NCBI RefSeq assembly: GCF_002901445.1
Contig: NZ_PPPD01000001.1
Coordinates: 2,920,501-2,984,500 of the forward strand
DNA length: 64,000 nt
Source of the DNA: Deinococcus koreensis
GTDB taxonomy: Bacteria > Deinococcota > Deinococci > Deinococcales > Deinococcaceae
Reading direction: 5' to 3'
This document shows, piece by piece, positions 44,155 to 56,137 of this stretch (position 1 is the stretch's first letter; each line of letters opens with the position of its first letter). The notes under the pieces are model-generated. The model made no database searches. It was given only the letters and a program-made list of their open reading frames with translations, and had not been told where the DNA came from. The position numbers were made by a program, and so were the translations under genes.

Positions 44155-44358
44155 ATGACGTTGACCGAGCAGTTCCACCACCTGCCCAAGCTCCTGAAGG
44201 TCACCGAGGTCGCTGACTTCACCGGCACGCACGAGCGCACGGTGCGCCGCTGGATCAGAGATGGCCGCCTGAGCGCCGTGGAACATCCAAACGGCCTGCG
44301 GATTCCCCGCCGCTCGCTGTGGCGCTTCCTGGGACTGGAACTCGCCCTCAGCGCCTGA
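44155..44358 (+). CDS. Small MerR-like/excisionase-type HTH protein
   Basis: A 67-residue winged-helix protein: LLKVTEVADFTGTHERTVRRWIRDGRLSAVEHPNGLRIPRRSLWRFLGLEL. The VxEVAxxTGxxxRTVxRWIxxGxLxAV pattern is the helix-turn-helix 17/BldC-excisionase family. GGGGGTCTGAC lies just upstream of ATG 44155. With no integrase nearby a regulator is more likely than an Xis protein. The long structured leader may mean that its own synthesis is controlled. Confidence 0.85.
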   Translation: MTLTEQFHHLPKLLKVTEVADFTGTHERTVRRWIRDGRLSAVEHPNGLRIPRRSLWRFLGLELALSA

Positions 44359-44461
44359 CCAGGCCGCACCGGGCATGGGGCATGATGGGGAAGATGGTCG
44401 TTTCCTCCTTCCTCGGGGACTGCTCCCCTGACGCCGCCGACCCCCGCCTTCGGCGGTACCT

Positions 44462-45226
44462 GTGTCGCTCCCGTTGCCCGTGACGGATCACCGCCGCCTG
44501 GAAGAGGCTCTGGAACTGGGCGATGAGGCCGCCCTCGAGGTCTACGCCGACCTGCCCCCGGATCGGCGGGCGGGGGCAGCCGGCCTGGCTCTGCAGCACG
44601 GTCGGCCCCGGCTGGCGGCCGACTGGGCTGAGCACGAGCCGCTGACCCGCGCGGCCGCCCTGCTGAGGTTGGGTCGTGCGGCGCAGGCTCTGGAAGGGCT
44701 GCACACTGAGCCCGACACGGCGCGGCCCGCCCTGCTGCAGGCGCGGGCGCAGTGGCAACTGAAACAGGGGCAACTGGAACAGAGGCACCTCACCACGACG
44801 AACTCTCTGGACGCTGCCTCTCTGGACGCTGCCCAGCACGCCCGCACCCTGGCCCGCCGCGAGGGCGACGCGGCCGCGCTCGTGGCCGCCGCGACCCTGA
44901 TTGGCGAGCAGCTTCTGAGCCAGCCCTACGCGGCCCTGCGCGCCCTGGCCGAGGGGCTCAAGGTGACCGAGATGGCCGCTCAGCCCTCCGACGCGCACCT
45001 GCTGGCCGTGCTGGCCCACGCCCAGCTGCGCCTCGGCGGCCCCAAGGGCCAGCGCACGGCGGCCAAGGCGCTGGAGCGCAGTCTGCCGCGCAGCCCGGCA
45101 CGCGTCATGGCGCTGCTGGCCCTGCACCGACTGGAGGAGGCAGGGGCGGAGGCGAGCGCAGGCCAGCTGGCCGAGGTCTGGCTGAGGCCGTTCAGGACGG
45201 CGACCAGTACAGCTGCGGAGCCCTGA
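44462..45226 (+). CDS. Alpha-helical repeat (TPR-like) protein
   Basis: A 254-residue Ala/Leu-rich protein with repeated helical pairs (RAAALLRLGRAAQALEGLHTEPD, RPALLQARAQWQLKQGQLEQRHL, HLLAVLAHAQLRLGGPKGQRTAAKALERSL, RVMALLALHRLEEAGAEAS), which resemble degenerate TPRs. No catalytic motif or signal is seen. GTG 44462 is the first start, after a CCGCC-TTCG-GGCGG mini-hairpin (44444-44457). Function unknown. Confidence 0.7.
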   Translation: MSLPLPVTDHRRLEEALELGDEAALEVYADLPPDRRAGAAGLALQHGRPRLAADWAEHEPLTRAAALLRLGRAAQALEGLHTEPDTARPALLQARAQWQLKQGQLEQRHLTTTNSLDAASLDAAQHARTLARREGDAAALVAAATLIGEQLLSQPYAALRALAEGLKVTEMAAQPSDAHLLAVLAHAQLRLGGPKGQRTAAKALERSLPRSPARVMALLALHRLEEAGAEASAGQLAEVWLRPFRTATSTAAEP

Positions 45227-45232
45227 GCGCGG

Positions 45233-46480
45233 CTACCCGGCCCGCACGTCCAGCCGCGCCAGACCCCGGATCACGAAGCCGCCGGTATACACCGGATCGG
45301 CGTCGGGGTCGGCCAGGCGCAGGCCCGGCAGGGCGCGGCACAGGGCGCGCAGGCTCAGGGCCAGTTCCAGGCGGGCCAGCGGCGCGCCCAGGCAGTAGTG
45401 GATGCCCAGGCCGAAGCTCAGGTGCGGGTTGGGGTCGCGGGTCAGGATCAGCTCGTCGGGTCGCTCGAAGCGCGCCGGGTCGCGGTTGCCGCTGGCGTAG
45501 AGCAGGGCCACCTTCTCGCCGGGACGCAGGTCGGTGCCGTGCAGGTTCAGCCCCTCCAGCACGATGCGCTCGAACATCGGCAGGGGGGTATCGAAGCGCA
45601 GCAGCTCCTCGGCCGCCGAGCGGAAGACGCCCAGGCTGTCCTCCTGTGCGGCCGCGCCCACCAGGGTGTCCCAGTGCCCGCGCCCTCGCAGCAGGGCCAG
45701 CACGCCCGCCGCCAGCCCGTTCACGCTGGCCTCGTGCCCGGCGTTCAGCAGCAGGATGCAGGTGTCGATCAGTTCCTGCTCGCTCAGGCGGTCGCCGCCC
45801 TGCTCGGCCTGCACCAGCGCCGTGATCAGGTCGTCCTGCGGGGTGTGGCGGCGCTGGGCGGCCAGAGAGCGCAGCAGGGCGCTGAAGTCCTGCACGGCCT
45901 GTTCGGCGCTGTCCTGATCGGCCCCCGTGGGCGCGGGCTCGTACAGCTTGACGATGGCGGCCGACCAGGGCCGCAGGAGCCCGCGTTCCTCCTCGGGCAT
46001 GCCCAGGAGTTCGGCGATCACGGTCACCGGCAGGGGCTCGGCGTAGTCGGCCAGCAGGTCGAAGGTGCCCCGGTTCCCCAGGCCACGCAACTGGGCCGCC
46101 AGGATCGCCTCGATGCGCCCCTGCAGGGCCTCGACCCGCCGCGGGGTGAAGGCCAGCTGCACCAGCGATCTCAGGCGGGTGTGCTTGGGCGGCTCGCTGT
46201 CGAGCAGGTGGTTGGCGTTGAAGGCGTCGAAGGTCGCCTGCCGGGGGTCGGGCGGGGGCCAGCCCAGCTCGTCGCGCGAGTAGCGGTGCAGGGCGCTGCG
46301 CCCGAAGCGGCGGTCGCGCAGCAGGGCGCTGATGTCGGCATGGCGGGTCAGCACCAGGCGCTTCATGCCCGGATCGTAGAAGGCCGGCGTGCGCTCCCGC
46401 AGTTCGGCCAGCAGCGGGTAGGGGTCGCGGATGAAGGCGGGGTCGGCCAGCGGGAGGGCGAAGGTAGGAAGGGGCGTCAT
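45233..46480 (-). CDS. Cytochrome P450
   Basis: A 415-residue bacterial P450. The heme-ligand loop LSFGLGIHYCLGAPLARLE has Cys363. The I-helix motif is NAGHEAS (Ser where Thr is usual in AGxET). EELLRFDTPLPMFERI holds the ExxR-type K helix, and GNRDPARFERPDE is normal. ATG 46480 lies one base after the DivIVA-like stop, so it is the third gene of yggS-divIVA-P450. Redox partners are not nearby. The substrate is unknown; pigment or lipid hydroxylation are possibilities only. Confidence 0.93.
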   Translation of the reverse strand: MTPLPTFALPLADPAFIRDPYPLLAELRERTPAFYDPGMKRLVLTRHADISALLRDRRFGRSALHRYSRDELGWPPPDPRQATFDAFNANHLLDSEPPKHTRLRSLVQLAFTPRRVEALQGRIEAILAAQLRGLGNRGTFDLLADYAEPLPVTVIAELLGMPEEERGLLRPWSAAIVKLYEPAPTGADQDSAEQAVQDFSALLRSLAAQRRHTPQDDLITALVQAEQGGDRLSEQELIDTCILLLNAGHEASVNGLAAGVLALLRGRGHWDTLVGAAAQEDSLGVFRSAAEELLRFDTPLPMFERIVLEGLNLHGTDLRPGEKVALLYASGNRDPARFERPDELILTRDPNPHLSFGLGIHYCLGAPLARLELALSLRALCRALPGLRLADPDADPVYTGGFVIRGLARLDVRAG

Positions 46481-46481
46481 G

Positions 46482-47285
46482 TCAGGACGAGGTGGAGGTG
46501 ATCTGCGCCTGGGCCTCGGCGTCATGGGGAGCGTGATGGGGGGCTTCAGGGGGCGTGACCGTTGCGGAGGAACCGGACGGGGTGGGTGCCCCCGCCGCCT
46601 CTATGCTTCCCATCTGGAGGGGGGGCAGCAGCTCGTGCTGGGGCAGGCGTGGAGCGGCCAGCGCCAGGTCGTCCGGCAGGCTGTGCCGCGCCGACATCTC
46701 CGAGAACGAGGTCATCAGGGCGCGGTAGGTGCTCAGGAACTGGGCATATTCCAGCCGGGACGCGGCGAGCCGACCGCTCAGCTCCACGTGGCGCTCGTTG
46801 AACTCGCGCTCCAGTTCCATCAGCCGCTGGGCCTGCACCCGGTCGCGTTCCAGGGTCAGGTCGTGCAGCTGGCGTTCCAGCTCGGCGAAGCGCGTGCGGA
46901 AGCTGGCCTCCAGCGCCGACATGCGCGCCTGGTGGCGGGCCTCGAGTTCGCTGCGGCGGCTCTCGGCGTCGCGCATCACGCCCTCGTGTTCGGTGGTGGC
47001 CTGCGAGATCAGCAGCTGGCTCTCGCGCACGGCGTTCTCGCGCACCTCGTGGCCGATGCGCTCGGCGGCGATCACGGCGCGGCGGATCTCGTCCTCGTGC
47101 TGCTTGCGCTCGTCGAGCTGCTTTTCCAGCGCCAGCAGGTACTCCTGCTGCTCCTGCTGCCGCTGCAGCAGGACCTCCACCTCCTCGGCCAGGTCGCTCA
47201 GGTAGGCGCGCACGCTGGCGCGCTGGTAGCTGCCCAGGCGCTGGGGAAACTCCTGATGCCGGATGTCGAGCGGGGTGAATTTCAC
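46482..47285 (-). CDS. divIVA: DivIVA-family coiled-coil protein
   Basis: A 267-residue protein. The N-terminal [40 protein letters not shown] is the DivIVA lipid-binding head. It is followed by about 130 residues of coiled coil ([43 protein letters not shown]) and a Pro/Ala/Thr-rich tail. It should mark curved membrane at poles or septa. The GTG start overlaps the yggS stop (GTGA), as in many bacteria where these two genes are neighbours. Confidence 0.92.
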   Translation of the reverse strand: MKFTPLDIRHQEFPQRLGSYQRASVRAYLSDLAEEVEVLLQRQQEQQEYLLALEKQLDERKQHEDEIRRAVIAAERIGHEVRENAVRESQLLISQATTEHEGVMRDAESRRSELEARHQARMSALEASFRTRFAELERQLHDLTLERDRVQAQRLMELEREFNERHVELSGRLAASRLEYAQFLSTYRALMTSFSEMSARHSLPDDLALAAPRLPQHELLPPLQMGSIEAAGAPTPSGSSATVTPPEAPHHAPHDAEAQAQITSTSS

Positions 47286-48046
47286 GAGAACAGACTCCTT
47301 CCCACCCGGATCAGGGTGGCGCCGGCCCGCACCGCCAGGGGGTAGTCGCCGCTCATGCCCATGCTCAGTTCGCTCAGGCCGAGGTCGTGGGCGCGGCGGG
47401 CCGTCTCCATGAACACCTGCAAAATACGCCGGCTGGAGTCGTCTTCACCCAACCGGGGGGGATCGGCGCTCGGGGGAGCCGCGCTGGGGGGGTCGGTGCT
47501 GTCCGGCCCGGTGCTGTCCGGCCCGGGGGTGGGCTGTCCCGAAGTCCCCCGATCCGGAATCCCCTGGGCCGCCGCTTCGGGGGCCATGACCATCAGGCCG
47601 CGCACCGTCAGGCCGGTCGCCTGAACCTCCCGCAGGGTCTGCGCCAGATCGGCCGCCGGGATGCCGTGCTTCTGGGGCTCGCCATTGTGCAGCTGCAGCA
47701 GCACCTCCGGGGCGTGCCCCCAGCGCTCGGCCGCCTGGGCGATGGCCTCGGCCTGCCAGGTGGCCTCGATGGTGTGGATCAGGCGCACCGGGGCCAGGTA
47801 CTTGATCTTGTTCCGCTGGATGGGCCCGATGAAGTGCCAGTCCAGATCGGGGCGCAGCGCCGCCTTGTCGCGCAGCTCCTGGCCCCGGTTCTCGCCCAGG
47901 GGGAAGGCGCCGTAGTCCAGCACCTTCGCCTGGATCTCGGGCAGACCGTGGCCCTTGGTGATCGCCACCAGCCCCACGCTGCCCTGGGGCCGCCCGGCCT
48001 CGCGCTCGGCTGAGCGCAGCCCCGCCAGGACGTCCGGCAGGCTCAC
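47282..48046 (-). CDS. yggS: YggS-family PLP homeostasis protein
   Basis: A 254-residue PLP-binding protein (PLPBP/COG0325). [11 protein letters not shown] carries the PLP Lys; [55 protein letters not shown] and [12 protein letters not shown] are classic. It carries an insertion of about 40 residues rich in Pro, Ser and Asp ([21 protein letters not shown]), not usual for the family. GTG 48046 overlaps the stop of a 33-codon upstream frame. It is first of the operon with divIVA and P450. Confidence 0.92.
   Translation of the reverse strand: MSLPDVLAGLRSAEREAGRPQGSVGLVAITKGHGLPEIQAKVLDYGAFPLGENRGQELRDKAALRPDLDWHFIGPIQRNKIKYLAPVRLIHTIEATWQAEAIAQAAERWGHAPEVLLQLHNGEPQKHGIPAADLAQTLREVQATGLTVRGLMVMAPEAAAQGIPDRGTSGQPTPGPDSTGPDSTDPPSAAPPSADPPRLGEDDSSRRILQVFMETARRAHDLGLSELSMGMSGDYPLAVRAGATLIRVGRSLFS
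47496..47525. repeat. 15-bp tandem duplication inside yggS
   Basis: GTGCTGTCCGGCCCG occurs twice in direct contact (47496-47510 and 47511-47525). It encodes part of the low-complexity insertion and keeps the frame. Confidence 0.8.
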
Positions 48047-48144
48047 GCGTTCACGCGGCGCCGCCCGCCGGGCGCAGACGGCGCAGGCCCGGTCAGGCTG
48101 ACGGTGGGCGGGTCGGAAAACAGGCTGTGGCGGAAGACGGGCAC
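48043..48144 (-). CDS. Leaderless micro-ORF coupled to yggS
   Basis: A 33-codon frame begins at GTG 48144, seven bases after the -10-like GACAAT (48157-48152), and ends in TGA overlapping the yggS GTG (GTGA). The peptide starts [19 protein letters not shown] and ends RRRVNA. The same layout is seen before the membrane Ser/Thr kinase and ftsY. Coding status is unproven. Confidence 0.4.
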   Translation of the reverse strand: MPVFRHSLFSDPPTVSLTGPAPSAPGGRRRVNA

Positions 48145-48534
48145 GCCCGGTATTGTCCTCCACGCCACCAGCGGACTCAAGGGGCCGGCACCGGGAGTGG
48201 GGTCAGCAGACAACGGGGCCAGGGGAGATGGGGGAGCACCGGGCTTGCAGGGAACGGAGCCTGAGGGCAGCAGGCTCTGGAGGGCCGCCGACCCGCTCGA
48301 CCCCGTTCCAGACCTTCAATCCCTGGCACCCTCCGGCGGCGCCGGCCGGGCCGCCCGGACGTGGTGCTCGACCGGCCGCTGGACGAACAGAACGACGACC
48401 AGAACCCGGTCACCTGGGCTTCACCCTTCTCAGGATGAGAGAGGCAACTGTGGAGACAGCTTTCGCCGTGCCCGGCCCCACCAAACGTCACCGAGCGGGG
48501 CGAGTTCAGGGTCACGTGCGACACTAGGAGAAGC
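48047..48534. other. Gap between yggS and bamA
   Basis: The left part holds the yggS micro-ORF and its promoter. The rest (48160-48515) shows no supportable gene or repeat. AGGAGAAGC just before 48535 is the bamA ribosome site. Confidence 0.5.
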
Positions 48535-51201
<2,667 letters not shown>

Positions 51202-51221
51202 CCGGGCGAGGGTAAAGGCAG

Positions 51222-51252
51222 GGGAGAGGCGGGCTGAGGGCTCGCCTCTCCC
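51222..51252 (+). terminator. Hairpin terminator after bamA
   Basis: A 10-bp perfect stem GGGAGAGGCG/CGCCTCTCCC with an 11-nt loop, 20 bp past the stop, followed by TTCTG. Confidence 0.7.
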
Positions 51253-51426
51253 TTCTGCCGTGGCCCCCTTCTTTCCAGGGTGCAGTCTTGCCAGGGCTCC
51301 GTTCCGAGGTTCGGATGGAGGATCGCCGGAGTCCGCGCCTTGCCGGTGCGTGCCTGATCGGCCCCGCAGCCGCTACCATGCCCGGATGATTCCCCACTTC
51401 CTCTTCCTCCCCGCCGGAGGTGACCT

Positions 51427-52992
51427 GTGGAGGGCCTGATGCTGGCGCGCGTGCTGCGTGAGCTGCAGCCGGCCCTGCCCCTGCGGACTCTCGGCTGGGT
51501 CTTCCCGGACGAGACCACCGCCGCGCTGCTGCTGGACGGGCCGGGGCTGGACGGCCGGCGCAACATGGTGCTGTCGTACCGGCCCCCCCAGCCGGTGCTG
51601 TTCCTGTCGGGCGAGCGGCTGCGGGGAGAGCCGCGCAGCCCCTTCCAGCGCCTGCTGGCGGCCCGTGCGCGCGGCGACCTGTTGGGAGTCGAACAGCTCA
51701 AGCTCGACCGGGTGGTGGTACTGCACCTGGGCGGCGAGAGCGGCTTCGTGGATCAGGCGCCCACCCGGGTGCTGTTCGAGGTCACCGGCCGCAATGCCAA
51801 CGTGCTGCTGCTGGAAGAGGGCCAGGGCTTCGCCGGGAAGATCGTGATGGCCGCCCGCGAGGTCGGTGCCGGCCGCAACCGCTTCCGCACCATCCGCTCG
51901 GGGGGGCTGTATTCGCCGCCGCCGCCCTACGACAAGCTCGACCCGCGCACCCTCACGCCCCAGCAGGCGCAGGGCCTCGCGGCCGTGCCGGTGGGCCGCT
52001 GGCGCGAGCAGCTCGACGGGCTGGGGCCACTGCTCAGTGCGGAACTGGTGCGCCGCTCGGGGCTGGAGGCGGGCGAGGCGCCGGGCGAGCGCTGGCCGCA
52101 GGTGCTCGCGGCCCTGCAGACGCTGGTGGGCGACCCCACCGTCTCCGAGGGCACCATGCACGGTGGAGCGCGCGAGGCTGCCCGCTTTGAAAAGGCGGCG
52201 GCTCTGCGCAAGGCCCTGCGCGAGCCGCTGGAAAAGCGCGTGAGCCTGATCCGCAACCAGCTCGCCGACGTGACCCGCGCGGCGGCGGGCCTGGAGGTCG
52301 CCGCCGCCGACCGCGAGGAGGCCGACCTGCTGATGGCCTACCAGCACGAGGTCGCGCCGGGAGCGCCCAGCGCCGAACTGACCGCCTTCGACGGCAGCGG
52401 CCCCCGGGTGATCGCCCTGGAGCCCAACCTGAGCGCGGTGCAGAACGCCGAGAAGCGCTACACCCGGGCCCGCCGCCGCGAGGAGGTCTACGAACGCCTA
52501 GCCGAGCGTGAGCCCATGCTGATCTCCGAGCTGCAGGAGGCCGAGGAACGCGTCCGGCACCTGGACACCGCCAGTCTGGAACAGCTCGATACCCTGGCCG
52601 AGACCCTGCAGGCCGAGCGGCCGGAAAAGAGCCAGTACGGGATGCGCTTCGTCACGCCCGGCGGCCACGAGGTGCTGGTGGGGCGCAACAACAAGGAGAA
52701 CGCCACCCTGACCCACCGGCTGGGGCGCAGCCTGGACTACTGGTTCCACGCCCAGGGCTATCCCGGCAGCCACGTGCTGGTGCGCTCCGGGGGGCGCGAG
52801 CTGGCCCAGCCGGACATCCTGTACGCCGCCCAGCTCGCCGCCGCCCACAGCAAGGCGCGCGGCGGCGGCAGCGTGCCGGTGGACTACACCCGGATCAAGT
52901 ACGTGTGGCGGCCCCGTGGCGCGCCTGCCGGGCAGGTGCATTACACCGACCAGAAGACGGTGTTCGTGGACGCGGCCGCTCCCCAGGGCTGA
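51427..52992 (+). CDS. NFACT/Rqc2-family ribosome-quality-control protein
   Basis: A 521-residue NFACT protein (Rqc2/FbpA family) that in bacteria adds Ala tails to stalled nascent chains on 50S subunits. The NFACT-N half has [18 protein letters not shown] and [15 protein letters not shown]; a coiled-coil middle has [19 protein letters not shown]; the NFACT-R C-terminus has [38 protein letters not shown] and [31 protein letters not shown] before GTG 51427 is a strong ribosome site. The family usually has 550-590 residues, so this is compact. Confidence 0.92.
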   Translation: MEGLMLARVLRELQPALPLRTLGWVFPDETTAALLLDGPGLDGRRNMVLSYRPPQPVLFLSGERLRGEPRSPFQRLLAARARGDLLGVEQLKLDRVVVLHLGGESGFVDQAPTRVLFEVTGRNANVLLLEEGQGFAGKIVMAAREVGAGRNRFRTIRSGGLYSPPPPYDKLDPRTLTPQQAQGLAAVPVGRWREQLDGLGPLLSAELVRRSGLEAGEAPGERWPQVLAALQTLVGDPTVSEGTMHGGAREAARFEKAAALRKALREPLEKRVSLIRNQLADVTRAAAGLEVAAADREEADLLMAYQHEVAPGAPSAELTAFDGSGPRVIALEPNLSAVQNAEKRYTRARRREEVYERLAEREPMLISELQEAEERVRHLDTASLEQLDTLAETLQAERPEKSQYGMRFVTPGGHEVLVGRNNKENATLTHRLGRSLDYWFHAQGYPGSHVLVRSGGRELAQPDILYAAQLAAAHSKARGGGSVPVDYTRIKYVWRPRGAPAGQVHYTDQKTVFVDAAAPQG

Positions 52993-53117
52993 AGATTCAG
53001 CTCCGACGCCCTGGGCTGACTTGTCCTTTCCTCGTGCCCGCCGCCCGTCCCCCGAATGCCCCCAACGGTGTCGCTCACAGTCTTTAGACAGACTTCATGT
53101 GGTGCTACACTCCGGGG

Positions 53118-54473
53118 GTGTCCCGGCCACAAGTCTGGTCTTATTTGCTGCTCCTGCTCAGTCTGGGGGGGATCGGATACGCCGCCGTCACCGATCAGCA
53201 GGTGTTGCTGGCCGGCTCGGCCCTGATGCTGGGCATGGTCACGTGGCCGCTGGGCGGGCTGGCGCGCTGGCTGTCGCCGGTCGTGTACGCCGCCGCCTTC
53301 GTCGCCTCGCTGACGCTGCCGGGCAACCGGCCGGATCTGCTGGAGCTGCTGGGGGCGCTGCTGCTGATCGGCGGCCTGGGCTACATCACCCTGCGCGAAC
53401 AGGGCTCGACGCATGAGCTGGCGTGGCAACGCAACACCATCGCCGCGCTGCGGGCCGGCAGCGAGCGGCTCGCCGAGGCCCGCGACGCCGACGCCATCAT
53501 CCGCGCCGGCATCGGCATTCTGGACAAGCTGCAGGTCGCGCCGAACATGGCCTTCGTGGCCTACCGGCAGGGCACGCCGCACATCCTGGCGGCGCGCGGG
53601 GTCTTCGAGGCCTTCCTCGACCGGCCCATCCACCCCAGCGATTCCGACAGCCGCTCAGTCCAGGCCGACCACTGGGTGGCCGAGGAGGTGCTGGCCCTGC
53701 TGAAAAAGCCCCAGCGGCGCAGTTACCACGTGGCGCCGGTGTACGGCCGCGCGTCCACGCACCTGGGCGTGCTGATCCTGACCCGCGACACCGAGACCCC
53801 GTTCGACGAGGACGAAACCTCGGTGATCGCCTCCTTCGCGCGCCTGCTGGGGGCCCAGCTGGGGCAGTGGAACGCCATCCGCGAGCTGCGCGACGCCAAC
53901 GACCTGACCCTGCGCTCGCTGGGTGCCGCGCTGGAACGCCGCGACGACGACACCGGCGGCCACACCAACCGGGTGGTCAGTGGCAGTGCCCGCCTGGCCC
54001 GCCGGCTGAGCTGGGCCGACGATCAGGTCAAGGCCCTGCGCTGGGGCGCCTACCTGCACGACCTGGGCAAACTCGCCATTCCCGACTCCGTGCTGCACAA
54101 ACGCGGCCCCCTCGACCCCGAGGAGCGCCGCATCATCCAGACCCACACCACCGTCGGCTACGACATGCTGCAGGATCTGCACTTCCTGCCGGCCGAGACG
54201 CTCGATCTGGTGCGCTACCACCACGAGCGCTGGGACGGCACCGGCTACCCCGCGGGCCTGCGCGGCCCGAACATCCCGGACACGGCGCGGCTGTTCAGCA
54301 TCGTCGACGTCTACGACGCCCTGACCAACGCCCGACCCTACAAGCCGGCCTGGACGCGTGAACGCGCCCTCAACGAGATCCGGATGCAGGCCGGTCGGCA
54401 GTTCGATCCCCAGTATGTCGAGGCCTTTCTCCGCATGATGGCCGAGCAGGACGACGCCCACCTGGTGCTCTGA
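53118..54473 (+). CDS. Membrane GAF HD-GYP phosphodiesterase
   Basis: A 451-residue protein with about four N-terminal membrane spans (SYLLLLLSLGGIGYAAVT ... LLELLGALLLIGGLGYI), a GAF-like sensor (IIRAGIGILDKLQVAPNMAFVAY ... LGVLILTRDTETPFDEDE) and an HD-GYP domain. The latter has GGHTNRV, YLHDLGKLAIPD, THTTVGYDML, YHHERWDGTGYPAGL and DVYDALTNARPYKPAW, so the metal ligands are complete and c-di-GMP hydrolysis is expected. TACACT (53106-53111) six bases before GTG 53118 favours that start over ATG 53097. Confidence 0.93.
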   Translation: MSRPQVWSYLLLLLSLGGIGYAAVTDQQVLLAGSALMLGMVTWPLGGLARWLSPVVYAAAFVASLTLPGNRPDLLELLGALLLIGGLGYITLREQGSTHELAWQRNTIAALRAGSERLAEARDADAIIRAGIGILDKLQVAPNMAFVAYRQGTPHILAARGVFEAFLDRPIHPSDSDSRSVQADHWVAEEVLALLKKPQRRSYHVAPVYGRASTHLGVLILTRDTETPFDEDETSVIASFARLLGAQLGQWNAIRELRDANDLTLRSLGAALERRDDDTGGHTNRVVSGSARLARRLSWADDQVKALRWGAYLHDLGKLAIPDSVLHKRGPLDPEERRIIQTHTTVGYDMLQDLHFLPAETLDLVRYHHERWDGTGYPAGLRGPNIPDTARLFSIVDVYDALTNARPYKPAWTRERALNEIRMQAGRQFDPQYVEAFLRMMAEQDDAHLVL

Positions 54474-54513
54474 TGGAGCGCTCGTCCCGGCGTTCATGGC
54501 GGAGCAGCCGGCC

Positions 54514-55467
54514 TTAAAGCAGGCTGGACGCTCCCAGGTCGCTGCGGGTCGGCGCGTAGGCGCCCGCGTGCGCGCAGGCCGCCGCCGCCGCCTGGAGGCC
54601 CACCTGCAGGTGTTCCTTCCAGAGGGCGCCGGGCCGCTCGGTGGCGCTGACCAGCAGGCCCGCACACAGGGCGTCGCCGGCCCCCACGGTGTCCACGACC
54701 TGGACGGGCGCCGCGGGCAGGGTGACCTGACCGGCCGCGTGGTACAGGGTCGCGCCCTGGGCACCCCGGGTCAGCACGATGGGCACCTGGGAATTCATGC
54801 CGCGCAGCCGGCGCAGCACGTCGTCCTCGGACACGCCGGGGAAAAAGAACTCCAGATCCTCGTCGCTGAATTTCAGCAGGTCGGCCTGCCGCACGACCCG
54901 CTCGAACACCGCCGGGTAGTCCGGATGCCGGTGCGTGATGCGGGCGTTGGGATCGAAGCTGATCTTCACGCCCGCCGTACGCGCCGCCGCGATCACCCCC
55001 AGCAGCGTGTCGGCCAGCGGCCAGCGGCTCAGGCTGATGCCGCCCACGTGCAGCCAGCGCGCGGCGCCGAGCCAGCCCGCAGGCAGCCGGGAAGGGTCGA
55101 ACTGCAGGTCCGCGCTGTTCTCGCCCAGGAAGCGGTAGGCCGGGGGCTGGGCCGAGTACACCACCGCCACCAGGGTGGGCTGGGGAACGCGCTGGAGGAA
55201 GCGGCTGTCCAGTCCGGCGCGCGCACTCTCCCGGGCCAGGTCGTCACCGAAATTGTCCTCACCGATGGCCCCGGCGAAGGCGCTGGGCACCCCCAGGCTG
55301 GCGCAGGCCCGCGCGACGTTCCAGGCCGCGCCGCCCGGATGCGCGTGCCAGGTGTTTCCCCCGGCGGTCACGAGGTCCGTCAGGGCCTCACCGGCACTCA
55401 CGATCAGGGGCAGGTCGACCGGTGAAGGGGGCGGGGACGATGATCCGGGCTGGGACGGCAGTGACAT
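54514..55467 (-). CDS. PfkB-family sugar kinase (fructokinase-like)
   Basis: A 317-residue ribokinase/PfkB enzyme. Substrate region [35 protein letters not shown]; signature [17 protein letters not shown] with the catalytic Asp; [14 protein letters not shown] and [13 protein letters not shown] are fructokinase-like. The first 20 residues are Pro/Ser-rich and may be untranslated or a tail. It is convergent with HD-GYP. The motif at 55503-55522 lies about 40 bases upstream. The sugar is probably fructose, not proven. Confidence 0.9.
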   Translation of the reverse strand: MSLPSQPGSSSPPPSPVDLPLIVSAGEALTDLVTAGGNTWHAHPGGAAWNVARACASLGVPSAFAGAIGEDNFGDDLARESARAGLDSRFLQRVPQPTLVAVVYSAQPPAYRFLGENSADLQFDPSRLPAGWLGAARWLHVGGISLSRWPLADTLLGVIAAARTAGVKISFDPNARITHRHPDYPAVFERVVRQADLLKFSDEDLEFFFPGVSEDDVLRRLRGMNSQVPIVLTRGAQGATLYHAAGQVTLPAAPVQVVDTVGAGDALCAGLLVSATERPGALWKEHLQVGLQAAAAACAHAGAYAPTRSDLGASSLL

Positions 55468-55502
55468 AACTGGCCTGATCCTACTCTGCGCCTGCCGGAG
55501 AA

Positions 55503-55522
55503 CCGATCATGGCCTGATCATG
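55503..55522. promoter_or_regulatory. Shared motif upstream of PfkB kinase
   Basis: CCGATCATGGCCTGATCATG, in which GATCATGGC recurs as a direct repeat after CT. Its core matches 4244-4262 with one change (CCGATNATGGCCTGATCA). A DNA-binding site is inferred. Confidence 0.3.
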
Positions 55523-55748
55523 GCTGCTGCCCCAGGATGTGCACAGGCGTGCATCCGGCCACACTTCCGGGGGGGAGAAACCGGCCGGGTCACGCCCACC
55601 AGGCCAGAGTGGCGGCTCAGGGGAAGATCCCGAACCTGGGCCGCCTCATCGCACCGGGGTGCGGTGTCGAGGAGGCGGGATGCAGGCTGTTGCGCTGCCG
55701 CCGCTGCCGGCTCCGCATCTGGCGCGCTGATTCCAGGGCGCCCAGAAA

Positions 55749-56093
55749 TCAGACCTGCAACTGGTACAGGGTCACGGCGAAGTCCAGCATCTCGCGCGAT
55801 CCCACCGCCTCAAACCCCAGGCGTTCGTACAGGGCGCGCAGTTTGGGGCGATCCGTCGCAGTGTCCAGCCCCAGCGTGGGCCGGCCACGCCGCGCCGCTT
55901 CTCCGGCGGCCCAGTCCAGCGGCGCCGCGGCCAGCCCACGTCATCGTCGGGCCAGATGCGAGGATCACGGTCGAGCAGGCAGCAGCAGGCCGCGGCCCGG
56001 TCGACCTGTCAGGCCACCACCCAGCTGTGGGATGGCCCCCCTGCAGGCGGCGGCCTCCGGATCGTCGACCGTCACGCGGAGATCAATCGTCAT
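55749..56093 (-). pseudogene. Broken GNAT acetyltransferase
   Basis: The front (MTIDLRVTVDDPEAA) and the end (ARRGRPTLGLDTATDRPK then LRALYERLGFEAVGSREMLD and FAVTLYQLQV) are GNAT-like, the end with the classic LYERLGFE motif. The middle holds in-frame stops (55965 and nearby). The +1 frame there gives DRDPRIWPDDDVGW, so a frameshift or deletion is likely. Total length is 115 codons against about 150 for the family. It is decayed in place, upstream of nothing in particular. Confidence 0.75.
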
Positions 56094-56137
56094 CTCGGCG
56101 CGCTCGCCCCGGCGCAAGAGACTCCATCCCCGTGGCG

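Larger units (their letters stand above)
55468..56137. other. Gap: PfkB upstream region and GNAT pseudogene
   Basis: It contains the repeated motif at 55503-55522 and the GNAT remnant at 55749-56093. From 55530 to 55745 no feature is visible. Confidence 0.6.

Noticed and set aside
53097..53117. ATG 53097 as start of the HD-GYP protein
   Set aside because: It would place the -10 box TACACT inside the coding region; GTG 53118 fits the leaderless spacing.
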